DNA from: Flectonema sp. DT1601
Taxonomy: Eukaryota > Euglenozoa > Diplonemea > Diplonemida > Diplonemidae
Length of the DNA stretch: 64,000 bases
NCBI GenBank assembly: GCA_964019425.1
Contig: OZ025852.1
Span: 316,501 to 380,500, forward strand
Direction of reading: 5' to 3'
Positions 49,057 to 61,800 of this stretch are shown in pieces. A program made the position numbers and the translations under genes. How positions within the stretch are numbered: position 1 is the first letter of the stretch; each line of letters begins with the position of its first letter. Under the pieces are notes generated by a model. It saw only the letters and a list, made by a program, of their open reading frames with translations. It was not told the origin of the DNA and made no database searches.

Positions 49057-52000
49057 ATGTCCTCCGCGGTCGCGGAGGAGCTCGACCGAAATGCCTCCAG
49101 ATGGAAGAAAATGAACGCCAAGCGTCACGAAGAAAAGAAACGTTATGGTGCTGTTGCTGGTAATGATAAAGAAGAAATGTCTGCTTCTTCTATTAGACAA
49201 GCTGTCAAGGTACACGGAGACATGACTAACAAACGTTTTAAAAATGAAAAACGTGTTTTTTTAGGAGCATTAAGGTTCGTTCCTCACGCTGCCTTAAAGC
49301 TGTTGGAAAACCTTCCAATGCCTTGGGAACAAGTTCGATACGTACCTGTTTTATACCACATAACTGGAGCTATTACATTCGTGAACAATGTTGCGAGAGT
49401 GGTAGAACCTATCTATATTGCTCAATGGGCGACAATGTGGATTATGATGAGAAGAGAGAAGAGAGACAGACAGCACTTTCGAAGAATGAAATTTCCACCT
49501 TTTGATGATGAAGAGCCTCCTCTGGATTATGGTGATAATCTACTCGATGTTGAGCCTTTAGAGGCAATTCAAATGGAGCTTGACGAGGAGGAAGATGAAC
49601 CAACGTTTGATTGGTTTTACGATTATGAACCAGAACTACCATTTCAACACATTCGAAAGAAGAAATGGAACCTCTCTGTTCCTATCATGGAGAATTTATA
49701 CAGATTGGCTGGTCCGTTGTTTTCTGATATTATTGATCCTAATTACTTCTATTTATTTAACTTGCAATCATTTTATACTGCTAAGGCCCTTAATATGGCC
49801 ATTCCTGGAGGTCCTAAGTACGAACCCCTTCATAGAGATATCAACCCTCATGATGAAGACTGGAATGAATTTAACGACGTTGGTAAAATTATAATCCGAA
49901 ACCAAATTCGAACCGAATATCAAATAGCTTTTCCGTATCTGTACAATGATAGGCCGAGGAAAGTGACGTTAGCTGTTTATCATCGACCAGCTCTGGTGTA
50001 TATTAAAAGTGCTGATCCAGATCTACCAGCATTCTACTTTGATCCGATTGTTAACATCATTCCTCACTATAGAATGGAAAAGAGAGACGGATCTCATGAA
50101 GAACAAGTCCTTGGTGAGTTAGAAGAATTTCATCTTCCACAAGACATGCAACCTCTTCTATCAACCACAGACTTATCAACTGATAGTACCAACGGTGGAA
50201 TTGAGTTGTTATGGGCACCTCATCCTTATAATAAAAGAACTGGTAAATTGAGAAGAGCAGTTGATGTTCCGCTGGTTAAAAGTTGGTACCAAGAGCATTG
50301 TGAAATGACTTATCCTGTTAAGGTTAGAGTGTCATATCAAAAACTGTTAAAGACTTGGGTTTGGAATGAACTGCACAAACGTCGTCCTAAAGCTATGAGT
50401 AAGAAATACATGTTTAGGAATTTACGAACAACGAAATTCTTTCAAACTTCTGAACTTGATTGGGTTGAGGCAGGTTTACAACTATGTCGTCAAGGTCATA
50501 ATATGCTGAACTTGTTAATCCATCGTAAGGGACTTAACTACATGCATCTTGATTATAATTTTAATCTAAAACCTGTGAAAACACTCACAACAAAAGAACG
50601 AAAGAAGTCTCGATTCGGAAACGCTTTTCATCTTTGCAGAGAACTAATGAGATTGGTGAAGCTAATTGTCGACGCTTCAGTTCAATACCGACTGGGGAAC
50701 ATTGATGCCTTTCAATTAGCAGACGGAATTCAGTATACTTTTGCTCATGTTGGTCAACTGACTGGAATGTACCGATACAAGTACAGACTAATGAGACAAG
50801 TTAGAATGTGTAAAGATTTAAAGCATCTTATCTACTGGAGATTTAATACTGGTCAAGTCGGTAAAGGACCTGGTGTTGGTTTCTGGGCACCTGGATGGAG
50901 AGTCTGGATCTTCTTTCTTCGTGGAATTGTTCCGTTACTTGAAAAGTGGCTTGGAAATTTATTAGCTAGGAATTTTGAAGGTAGAAAAAATAAAGGAGTC
51001 GCTCAGACGATTACAAAACAACGAGTTGAATCGAATTTCGATCTCGAGCTTCGAATGTCTTTTATGAATGAAATAAAAGACATGATGCCTGAAGGTGTTA
51101 AGGGAAACAAAGTTAAAACTATTCTACAACATTTATCAGAAGCATGGAGATGTTGGAAAGCTAACATTCCATGGAGAGTCCAGGGAATGCCAGTACCACT
51201 TGAACACATGGTTCATCGATACGTTAAAAACAAAGCCGACTGGTGGACTAACGTCGCTCACTACAACAGAGAACGAATCAGAAGAGGAGACACTGTTGAT
51301 AAAACTGTTGTAAAAAAGAATTTGGGAAGACTAACCCGTCTTCAGCTAAAAGCTGAACACGAACGTCAACACAACTACAAAAAGGATGGTCCTTACATTA
51401 CATCTGAACAGGGTGTCGCAATTTATAAAATGACAGTCTCTTGGTTAGAATCCAGGAATTTCATTCCTATCCACTTCCCTCCAGTCTCATACAAATACGA
51501 CACTAAACTATTGATTTTAGCTTTGGAACGTCTCAAAGAAGCATACAATGTTAAGAGTCGTCTTAATCAAAAACAACGTGAAGAGTTAGGATTAATAGAA
51601 CAGGCTTATGACAGTCCTCACGAAACTCTCACAAGAATAAAACGACATCTTCTAACGCAGAGAGCGTTTAAGGAGGTGGAATTGGAATATTTTGATAATT
51701 TCTCTCATTTGATCCCCGTAACAGAAATTGAACCTTTGGAAAAGATCACTGACGCATACCTTGAACAATTCTTATGGTTTGAAGCTGACAAACGTGGATT
51801 GTTTCCGAACTGGGTTAAGCCTGGAGATTCAGAACCCCCACCATTCCTGGTATATAAATGGTGTCAAGGAGTTAATAATTTAGATAAGATTTGGGAGACT
51901 TCAAATGGTGAATGCGTCGTTATGATGGAAGCCACCTTTGATAAAGTTTATGATAAAATTGATTTTTCAATGCTGAACAGATTGCTCAGGCTTATCGTTG

Positions 52001-55000
52001 ATCACAACATCGCAGACTACATCACTGCTAAGAATAACATAACAATATCATACAAAGACATGTCTCACACTAATAGTTATGGATTGATTAGAGGACTTCA
52101 GTTTGCTCCATTCGTGTTTCAATTTTACGGATTAATCCTCGACTTGCTCCTACTCGGTCTTAACCGTGCTTCTGAAATGGCTGGTAGTACAAAAGAACCA
52201 AACCCGTTCTTGAGATACAGAAACCCAGAACATGAGGTAAAACATCCGATTAGGTTATATCAACGATACATTGACAAGGTTCATATTTTATTTAAATTTA
52301 CACACGATGAGTCAAAAGATTTGATTTATCGTTTTCTTACTGAACATCCGGATCCAAACAACGAAAACGTTGTCGGATACAACAATAAGAAATGTTGGCC
52401 GAGAGATTCTCGTATGAGACTAATGAGACACGATGTTAACTTAGGAAGAGCTGTATTTTGGGATTTAAAAAACAGATTGCCGAGATCGTTGACAACATTT
52501 CAGTGGGAAGATGCGTTTGTGTCAGTCTACTCCAAGGATAATCCAAATTTATTATTTTCAATGTGCGGATTTGAAGTGAGAATCGCTCCAAAATGTAGAC
52601 AACCAAACGAACAACTAATCGACTCCGATGGGGTTTGGAATCTTCAAAACGAATCAACGAAGGAACGAACAGCACAAGCACATCTCAGAGTAGCCGACGA
52701 TGCTGTTAAAGCTTTTGAAAATAGAATTCGTCAAGTTCTTATGACATCTGGGTCAGTAACTTTTACAAAAGTAGTAAACAAATGGAACACAGTCATCATT
52801 AGTTTGGTTACTTATTACAGAGAAGCAACTATTCATACTGAAGAGTTGCTTGACTTGATTGTGAAGGCTGAGAATAAAATTCAAACTCGAGTAAAGATAG
52901 GTTTAAATAGTAAGATGCCTTCGAGATTCCCACCCGTCGTATTCTACTCTCCAAAAGAACTCGGTGGACTTGGAATGTTATCAATGGGTCATGTTTTGAT
53001 ACCAGCAGCTGATCTAACATACGCAAAACAAACAGACACGGGTATTAAATTCTTTAGATCAGGAATGACTCATGAGGAAGACCAACTGATCCCAAACGTC
53101 TATCGCTATATGTTACCTTGGGAATCAGAGTTCCAAGACTCAAAGAGAGTATGGCATGAGTATACATTAAAGAGAAAGGATGCTATCTCAAACAACAAAC
53201 GACTAACACTTGAAGACTTAGAAGACAGTTGGGATAGAGGAGTACCGAGAATCAATACTCTATTTCAAAAAGACAGGCATACTCTTGCTCATGACAAGGG
53301 ATGGAGAGTTAGACAAGATTTCAAAAAGTTTCAGCAACCGAGAGCACAGCCTTTCTGGTGGACTCATCAGAAACATGATGGAAAGCTCTGGAACTTAAAC
53401 AACTACAGAACTGATATGATTCAGGCTCTTGGTGGTGTTGAAGGTATCCTTGAACACTCGCTGTTTAAAGGAACATACTTCCCAACATGGGAGGGTTTAT
53501 TTTGGGAAAAAGCCGCCGGTTTTGAAGACTCTATGAAACATAAAAAACTAACAAACGCACAAAGAATGGGATTAAATCAGATTCCTAACCGTAGATTTAC
53601 TTTATGGTGGTCACCAACGATCAACAGGGCAAACGTTTATGTTGGGTTTCAAGTTCAGCTAGATTTAACTGGGATATTCATGCATGGAAAGTTACCGACG
53701 TTAAAAATTAGTTTGATTCAGATTTTTAGAGCTCACATGTGGCAGAAGATTCACGAGTCTTTAGTCATTCAGCTTATTCAAGTATTAGACAGAGATACGA
53801 CGTCCTTACAGATTGAAACTGTTCAAAAAGAAAGAATTCATCCAAGAAAGAGTTACAAAATGAACAGCAGTTGTGCTGATATTGTTTTATTTGCATCATG
53901 GCAATGGCATGTATCTACTCCAAGTTTACTGAGTTTACAATCAACAAACGATACCTATGATAAAACTACCAGAAAGAAGTATTGGTTAGACGTACAACTC
54001 CGATGGGGAGATTTCGACTCTCACGATATTGAGCGTTATTCTCGTGCTAAGTACAGCGAGTACATGACTGATAACGTGAGTCAATACCCCTCAGACTCGG
54101 GAGCTCTTATTGCCGTTGATTTGGCTTATAACCTACACTCAGCTTATGGTAATTGGTTTCTCGGATTAAAACCTTTAGTTGATAAGGCGATGGGTTTAAT
54201 AATGAGGGAAAACCCTGCTCTTCATATTCTCAGAGAGAGAATTAGAAAAGGTCTTCAGTTGTACAGTTCAGAACCAACTGAGCCGTACCTCAATTCTCAG
54301 AATTTTGGAGAACTACTCAGTCATCAGATTATATGGTTTGTGGATGATTCTCATGTTTACAGAGTCCAACAACATAAAACTGTAAACGGAAACATTACAA
54401 CAAAACCAATGAATGGAGCGCTATTCATTTTCAATCCAAGAACTGGTCAGTTATATTTAAAAATTATCCATACGTCTGTTTGGGCTGGTCAAAAACGTCT
54501 TTCTCAACTTGCGAAATGGAAAACAGCTGAAGAAGTTGCTGCTTTGATCAGTTCTCTGCCACTTGAAGAACAGCCAAAACAAATTATTGTAACCAGAAAG
54601 GGACTTCTTGATCCTTTGGAGGTTTGTAATTATTATTATTATTATCATTGAACCGAATAACATACAACACAAAACACACAACACACAACACAAAAACAGG
54701 TTAATTTGATAGATTTCCCCAACATTGTCATAAAGGGTTCTGAGTTGAATCTTCCATTTCAGGCGGCGATGTCAATTCAGAAGTTGGGAGATGCGATCCT
54801 GAAGGCAACACAACCACAGATGGTATGGCAATTGTTATTTTTTCTGTTTTATGAAAAAAAAACAAAAAAACAAAAAAACAAAAAAACAAAAAAACAAAAA
54901 AACAAAAAAACAAAAAAACAAAAAAACAAAACAGATTCTGTACACTATGTTTGACGATTGGTTAGAAACCATTCCTTCATTCGCAGCCCTCAACAGATTG

Positions 55001-56212
55001 ATCCTACTCCTGAGAGCTTTGTACTTAAACATTCACAGAACAAAAGCAATCCTGATGCCTGATGAAGATACCGTGACTCAAGAACATCATTTATGGCCGA
55101 CTCTAACTCAAGATGAGTGGGAAGATGTTGAAGTAGCTTTAAAGAACTTGATATTGGCTGACTATGAAAAGAAGAATAACGTAAATGCTCAATCTCTCAC
55201 AAGTAGTGAAGTTAAAGATATCATTCTTGGAATGGAAATCAGTGCTCCAAGTGAACAACAACAACAGAAAGCTGACCTTGAAAAGAACGCATCCGATCAA
55301 ACACAAGTCACATCTGTAACGGTTAAAACTGTTGATAAATTAGGAAATGAAATAGTTTCTACAACCACTGCTCCATACGGACAGTCTCCGTACACTTCAA
55401 AAACTGATTGGAGAGTACGTGCTATATCTTGTACCAACTTACACCTTCGTGCTAACAGCATCTTCGTTGCTACCGATGGAGTTAAAGAAACAGGATACAC
55501 ATACGTGTTACCTAAGAATTTACTTAAAAAGTTCGTTGCTGTCGCTGAACTCAGTACTCAGATAGGAGGACTGTTGTATGGAGTTCACCCTGCTTCGAAT
55601 AGTGGAGTCTTTGAGATTAGAGCTATCGTGTTTCCACCTCAATGGGGAACACATCAACAGGTTACAATGCCTGTTAAGGTTCCTGGTCATACTCATATTG
55701 ATGAAATGGTTCCACTTGGATGGATTCATTCTCAACCAAATGAATTACCTCAACTACCACCTCAAGACGTGTTAGCTCATAGTAAATACTTAGCTGAGAA
55801 TTCTTCATGGGATGCTGAGAAGGCTGTCATTATATCAGCGTCTTTCACTCCTGGATCTGTATCTCTGGCATGTCATAAACTGACTCCGACTGGAGTCGAT
55901 TGGGGTGATAAAATAGTGAAGGAAAATGGAGGTATTCTTACCGCGCAGGGTTATGTTCCTTCTCATTACGAGAAAGTGCAAATGTTATTGTCAGATAGGT
56001 TTATGGGTTTCTTCTTAGTACCTGATGAGGGTTCGTGGAATTATAATTTTGCTGGAGCAGCATTCAACCCGCAGATGGAGTACGAACTGGAGTTGGGAAA
56101 TCCGAAAAACTTTTACCATGAGCTACACAGACCTGCTCACTTTCTCGGATTTGGCAATGCTGAGAAGGACACAAACAGCGGTGGCATTGACACTGAAGAC
56201 GTGTATAATTAA
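49057..56212 (+). CDS. PRP8: Pre-mRNA-processing-splicing factor 8 (PRP8), three exons
   Basis: Exons 49057-54621, 54700-54822 and 54935-56212 give 2321 residues (human 2335). PRP8 is the U5 snRNP scaffold at the spliceosome core. Exon 1 encodes the N-terminal, reverse-transcriptase-like, linker, endonuclease-like and RNase H-like regions, with long stretches matching human PRPF8 (e.g. [50 protein letters not shown]). Exons 2-3 encode the end of the linker and the Jab1/MPN domain (about 2070-2321: [32 protein letters not shown]). Exon joins were set by protein continuity: [20 protein letters not shown] and [17 protein letters not shown]; both introns are phase 0. The ATG abuts 22 uninterrupted As. 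Very high conservation throughout. Confidence 0.97.
54622..54699 (+). other. PRP8 intron 1
   Basis: 78 nt, donor GTTTGT, end CACAAAAACAG. It has an ATT repeat near the 5' end and an ACACAACA-rich 3' half, with no polypyrimidine tract. Confidence 0.9.
54823..54934 (+). other. PRP8 intron 2 with (CAAAAAAA)n
   Basis: 112 nt, donor GTATGG, acceptor AAAACAG. Nine C-plus-seven-A units (54863-54930, period 8) run right up to the acceptor in place of a pyrimidine tract. In one frame it would read as a Lys/Gln/Asn repeat, but the flanking PRP8 homology shows it is intronic. Confidence 0.9.
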
Positions 56213-56704
56213 TTTTGAAAAATTATATGATTTTTTTTCTTCTTCTTCTTTTTTTTTTTTTTTTTGTTTGCTACATCTTATTCTTTCTTAATCACCACCC
56301 TCTCCTTATCAGCCGGAATTTCTTGCTTGTTATGCGCTGGGCCTCTTTATCAAGCTGCTTGACTTCGTAGTGTTTTTTTTTATTAAACCTGTAGTATACC
56401 GATCACCCTGTTATAGTCGGAGAACGTCCCATTGCTGGGAACAAATAGCAACGGCAGTTAGTGTGTTGTTTTCTTTTCTTTTCTTTAAAAAAAAATAGAA
56501 AAGGCAAATGAAAAAATGAAAAAAAAAGAATAACAAAAAAATAAAAAGGATCTTGCGTAGGAAAGGCCTGTAGGCCCTACCCACAGTCATTGTTTTTTCG
56601 TTTTAGCTATTTTTTTTTTTTTTTTGGGTTAAATTTTCTTATTTAAAAAGATTCCTCATAGGTAACGATAAAGGAGTAAAACAACAACAACAACAACAAC
56701 AAAA
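56213..56704. other. Intergenic region
   Basis: AT-rich with homopolymers; a small palindrome, GTAGG then GGCC and GGCC then CCTAC, near 56558. An ACA repeat (56682-56700) directly precedes the next ATG. Nothing else seen. Confidence 0.6.
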
Positions 56705-58453
56705 ATGCCCTCCCTCCGTAGTAAGGGAGTCATAGTGACATTTGGAGAATCAGTTTTATGTATAAAGTCTTTAAGCGTTGAGAATGCTGGAGAGACTTCG
56801 ATGATGTGCAGAAATGATTTAGGCGGCAGTGAGTTCAACACGTCAATAGGACTCGGAACACTAGGAAGACACGTCAGGTATTTAACTATTCTACCAACGA
56901 GTAACGCACCCTCAGTAATGAGTGCTGCGACACATGCGGGTGTAGACGTGACTCATGTTATTGTTGATGAGGCGACTGATAGCGAGATAGGACTCATGTT
57001 CACTGCAGTCAATGGAAAGACTACTCACCAGAGACGACATTCATCATTCTCACAGAGGATTCACGGTCGTGATTTCGACTGGTCAGCAATCCTTAAAGGA
57101 GCTGCTGTTTTCCACACCACTGGAATAACACCATCTCTGACAGAAACAACTAGAGTAGCGTGGCTATATGCTATTAGAAAAGCGAACTCTTTCAGGGTTC
57201 CTGTCTTTGTTGATTTAAATTGGAAACCAAATCTAATCGATCTCCCAACCTTGTGGCAGATGGTCCGACCGATAACTTCCTCCATCACGGCATTACATTT
57301 AACAGAGTTCCAACTAACTAGTATCGCTATGATTGAGCATCGGAGATATAATGGTAAGACTCCTGATAAGAAACTTCAAGTCCTAACGTGGTTGAGACAA
57401 ACACTGAAAGTACCGATGTTGATTTGTACTTATAAAAGTCCTCTTGCAAAGATTGGAAATGGTTGGCAGAAAAGATGGACTGCGGTAGCATATGCTGGTG
57501 GTATCATAACAACGGCTACGATTCCTGTTCATCATAGACCTAAAGAGTGGAGAGGAGCATCAGATGCCTGGGCTGTCGGGTTCTTAGATGCCGCAGTTGA
57601 AAGTGAATGGTTCGGATACCGTGCGACGGGTAGTTTTAACAAACATCATTTACGATCTGCTTGCAGACGTGGTGACGTACTTTGCGCACTTTCACAAGAA
57701 ACTCCAGGACCAACCTGTTCTGTTCCAAGAAGTGCCTTCACAAGAGTACACGAAGCTAACCGAGAAACTGTCGTTATTGGAATGGCCGCAGATATTACTA
57801 CGCGAGCAAAGCTTGAAGCTGCAGTTACCGTGCATCCGTTTCTACCTGAAATATCTTGCGATAATGTTGATGATTGCGACAATATGTGTCGTGCACTGTA
57901 TGCAGGTGGTGCTCGTATTATTCAAGTGTCTTTTGGGTCTAAAAACGCTGCTGAAGCCCTCACCAAACTAGTCTTAAGAAAACCAAAAGAACTCGTCTTG
58001 GGAGCGAGTAACATTACGAATCCAGACTTGGCACATCAGGCGGTTACGATTGGCGCGGAATTCATCTCCTCGGCGGGGCTTTCTGCAGCAGTTTATGATG
58101 CTTCGCAAAGACTAGGAGTTCCATACTACCCGGGTGTGACTACTGCAACAGAAGCGATTTCTGCAGAACAAATGGGTCTCACAGATGTTATATTATTTCC
58201 AATGGAACATCTTGGAGGTGTGCCAGCTCTCAGAAGGTTTGTTTCAGCTCATCCTCGTCTTCGATGGATTCCGTGTGGAGCGTTCTCGGCGGAAGAAGCC
58301 GAGGAGTACTTGAAATACCCTGAAGTTCTCGGTTGTGAAGCATCGTGGGTCACATCGAGACAACTAGTCTCGTCAAGGGATTGGTCAGAAATCACTCGTC
58401 TAATGAAAAAAACAATCGTTGAGTCTTCCAGAAAAGAATTCTCTAAGCTTTAG
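56705..58453 (+). CDS. KDG kinase (PfkB)-KDPG aldolase-like fusion, aldolase site degenerate
   Basis: 582 residues, no intron. Residues 1-335 are a PfkB sugar kinase of the 2-keto-3-deoxygluconate kinase type: GGSEFNTSIGLGTLG near the N terminus, DLNWKPNL, and RGASDAWAVGF with the catalytic base D287. Residues about 360-582 align with bacterial KDPG aldolase (Eda): LPEISCDNVDDC, AGGARIIQVSF, PYYPGVTTATEA, FPMEHLGGVPALRRF. Key Eda residues are replaced: Glu45 by Q407, Arg49 by G411, the Schiff-base Lys133 by I496, Thr73 by Asn and Pro94 by Ala. The fusion would couple phosphorylation and cleavage of KDG in uronate or Entner-Doudoroff catabolism, but the second step looks dead. The aldolase domain may be regulatory or bind a ligand. 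The kinase is probably active. Confidence 0.85.
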   Translation: MPSLRSKGVIVTFGESVLCIKSLSVENAGETSMMCRNDLGGSEFNTSIGLGTLGRHVRYLTILPTSNAPSVMSAATHAGVDVTHVIVDEATDSEIGLMFTAVNGKTTHQRRHSSFSQRIHGRDFDWSAILKGAAVFHTTGITPSLTETTRVAWLYAIRKANSFRVPVFVDLNWKPNLIDLPTLWQMVRPITSSITALHLTEFQLTSIAMIEHRRYNGKTPDKKLQVLTWLRQTLKVPMLICTYKSPLAKIGNGWQKRWTAVAYAGGIITTATIPVHHRPKEWRGASDAWAVGFLDAAVESEWFGYRATGSFNKHHLRSACRRGDVLCALSQETPGPTCSVPRSAFTRVHEANRETVVIGMAADITTRAKLEAAVTVHPFLPEISCDNVDDCDNMCRALYAGGARIIQVSFGSKNAAEALTKLVLRKPKELVLGASNITNPDLAHQAVTIGAEFISSAGLSAAVYDASQRLGVPYYPGVTTATEAISAEQMGLTDVILFPMEHLGGVPALRRFVSAHPRLRWIPCGAFSAEEAEEYLKYPEVLGCEASWVTSRQLVSSRDWSEITRLMKKTIVESSRKEFSKL

Positions 58454-58804
58454 ACGTCATATTCTGTTGCTTTTACGCTAAGGGGGATTTCCCCTTTACT
58501 TTATGTTTATTTAATTTCTTTTTTGTTGATATGCTGTCAGCGAGAATAATAAAAAGCTGCAATTTTTTTTGTTATACTTACCGTTTTATAACACATTTAA
58601 ATATCTCTTACCTCTTGACTACAACACGGCAAAGAGTGTGTTTTTTTTTGTTGTAGGGTAGTTTAGATTAAATGAATCCACAATTTAAAAAATATTTTTT
58701 TCAAATAGGGGAACCCACAGCAAGAAAACAGCAGGTTTCCAAAAAAAAAAAAAAAAAAAAAAAATAAAAATAAAAATAATTTATGTCGTAGTATAAGTGG
58801 AGGT

Positions 58805-61800
58805 ATGGATTCCTTAGCACCGTCACCTCGAATCACAGCGAAAGCTCTGTCGCCACAACGAGGAACTGGTTCTGGTAACGTTGGTATGGATGTCCTCGGA
58901 CGACTACCTGATAGAACTGAAAGCAGAGCACTAGAGATAGCTCTCGCTAGAGCTGCCGCACATAGAACTGCAGCGCAAAAGAAACAAGAGCGTGGTAATG
59001 TTTTTGCTCTTACTCAGGCTGCCATTGGCCGTGAGATTGCAGGACTGAGAGACGAAGTTCGCAAAACATCGAGTGATTTGGTAACAACACCACAACCACA
59101 AAAACAATTCGCAAGTGTAGTGAGCAGTCATTTTGAAACACCCACAATCCAAAGCCCAGAAACTCTACGTAAATGCGTTGAGGAATCCCCAGCTGAAGGC
59201 GAGAAGATCCGTCTTGAACAGGAAGTCAGTCGTCTTCGACAAATTGAAATCCAATACACTACTCAAAGTGCTATTTTAAAAGACTTGGAATCTCGTAACC
59301 AAAACTACACCTCAACACTGATGTTGAATGAAAACACCATCGCACTCGATAAACATGAACTAGCTGAGTGCCATGGAGCTGTAATGGAAATACTTGAAGA
59401 CAGATATAAGATTCTCTCTGATCAACACAAGTCAATAAAAAGTCAACTACTTGAATACGGTTGGAAGCAATCACCGAGTACTGATACAGCAAAACAAGCT
59501 GATGCTTCACTACAACTGTTAAGAGCATCCGATGAAATAACAGTTGCGAAAGTTCTCAATGTCAGAGATAGAGTTCGTGACTACGAATCATACATAACTC
59601 AACTGCAATCGACTGTTAGAAAATATCATATTGATAAGGTCGCATCTCAACAGTCAGCGATTGGAGGTCTGCAGGCAAAGCTCTCCGTAGCTGATAAAGT
59701 ATCCATTAGAGCTTCAGATGAGCTCAGCAGTCTTAAAGAAAGCATCGATGCCAGAATTAAAAACGGCAATCAATGCGCTCAAGATGAACTAAACGTCATC
59801 GAAGAACAATCTCGTCTTAAGATCGAACGTAAAGAAGCAGAACTCAATAATCTTGAAAAGGAATTGAGTGAACTGAAATCATCACAACAAGAAGGGATTC
59901 GGTCTGCTATTGAAAAGGAGCGAGACAGGTGTAAAAATAAAATAGAAACCTTAGAAGAAGAGCTACTGACAACACGACTTGACATTCAAGAGAAAACAAG
60001 AACTCTTGAACACCAACTTGACATTGAACGTTCCGCAAGCAAGACAGCAAGAGATTCATATTTTGATACACTGGAGTCTGAAAAAGTTAAAATTTCAGAA
60101 TCTATTGACCTCTCAAAACAAGAGCAGCTTGAACTCCTTCGTCAGGAAAGAAATAGAAGCTACGACAGAGTCAGAACACTCGAAGCTGAATTAGATTTCA
60201 AACAAAAACAACTTCAGACGAACAGCGATCTCCATGAAAAGAAAGTAATCGATGAGGTGAATAGACATCGCGCTGACCTCGAACAGCAGCTCAACACTGC
60301 TGAGATTGAATTTAAAAAACTCCAACGACGAACAGAGAGCGACAGTGAAGCTGCAACCAAACGCCATGCTGAAGCCGTTCGATTACTTGAACAGCAACTC
60401 CTTACTAAAGTAATGGAAGCTAAAGAGGGGAATACACTAGCAGAAGAAGCGCAGTCAAGGTGTGACAGTCTTCGATATGAAAGTAAAAACAGAGTCGTTG
60501 AACTCGAATCTGAACTCTCCCGCTGTGCTGCTGACCTCAAAGACGCAGAGGAACGTCTCGTTCAGGTAGCTTCATCACAGAATGTGTCCGTCGTACAGTA
60601 CCAAGATTCTCAATCACAGCTTCAGGTGGCTATGTCAAAAATTGTAACAATTTCTGAAGAATTAACTCATTTGAAAATGCAAAAAGGAGCCTCTGGTGAC
60701 GCCCTGGTAGAATCTCGAAAACACTCGAGTAGTTTGGGTAGTCAACTAGCTGAAGCACTCCAAAGAATAATTGAAATCGAGTCGAGAATGTCTGAGAAAG
60801 AAGTTGAGCTCCAAGCTGCAGGTGCCAAGGCTGCGATGTTAGACGGATGTCTAGCTGAGGCTACAGCGTCATTAGCAGCAGCTGAAACTCAATTAAAACT
60901 CAACGCGGATTCTAAAATGGAAAATGAACGATCCACAGCAGCAGCAATCAGCAGAGCTGACGCTCAGTCAGCGAGGGCATCCGACTTAGAACTAAAGCTC
61001 ACTGAGGGAAGGAGCATCGAGTCCACGCTTGAATCTCATATCAGTGAACTTGAAAACCGTTGCTCAGAATATGAACGGGCTAGTGTTGAATCTTCAAAAA
61101 CATTAATCGAACTTGAGAGTGAGTTGTCAGGTTTGTGTTTTTTGTTATTTTTTTATTAACACATCATAAAAAGAAAAAAAAAAAAAGAAAAAAAACAGAA
61201 CTTCGTGGTGAGCTCCAGAGCATTCAACAAATTACGAATGTCAACCTTGAAGCGCAGTCAACGTCAGCAACATACGCAGAAAAGGTTTGTCACAATACTG
61301 TTTTTTCTTACCTTTCTTTTATTAATGTTTTGTTCTTTGGTTGATAACAATATTAACAAACAGGTGACGAACCTCGCAAATGCCATCGAAGAGAAGGAAT
61401 TCCAAAATATTGGAATGAAGAGGAGGATAGAACAATTGGAAATGCATCACCTGAAGTCATCTGAGAGAGCGACACTCGCAGAAGGACGTGTATTCGAATT
61501 GAGGAAGAGTTTAGCAGCAGCGAAACTGAGAACACCAGAATTAGAGAGAGCAAATGACCTTCAGAAATTACAAATTGAAAAACTCCAGGAACAACTATCC
61601 GACATGAGAACTCGCGTCGACACTCGAACAGCTGATGCACAAACTGCAATAGAAAAGGCAGCCATGTTAGAAGGTAGGTACAAGGAAGCCTTAACACGAC
61701 AAACTAATCTACAGAAGCAGATCGCAGAGGCCAATGCATCTGAAAATCTTCTAAAAGAGAAAACAGAAGCATCAGGTCTCGCCATATCCCAACAACGTGA

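Noticed and set aside
54851-54934. Lys/Gln/Asn repeat protein as the N terminus of a separate gene
   Set aside because: PRP8 homology on both sides shows this is intron 2; the repeat is (CAAAAAAA)n.
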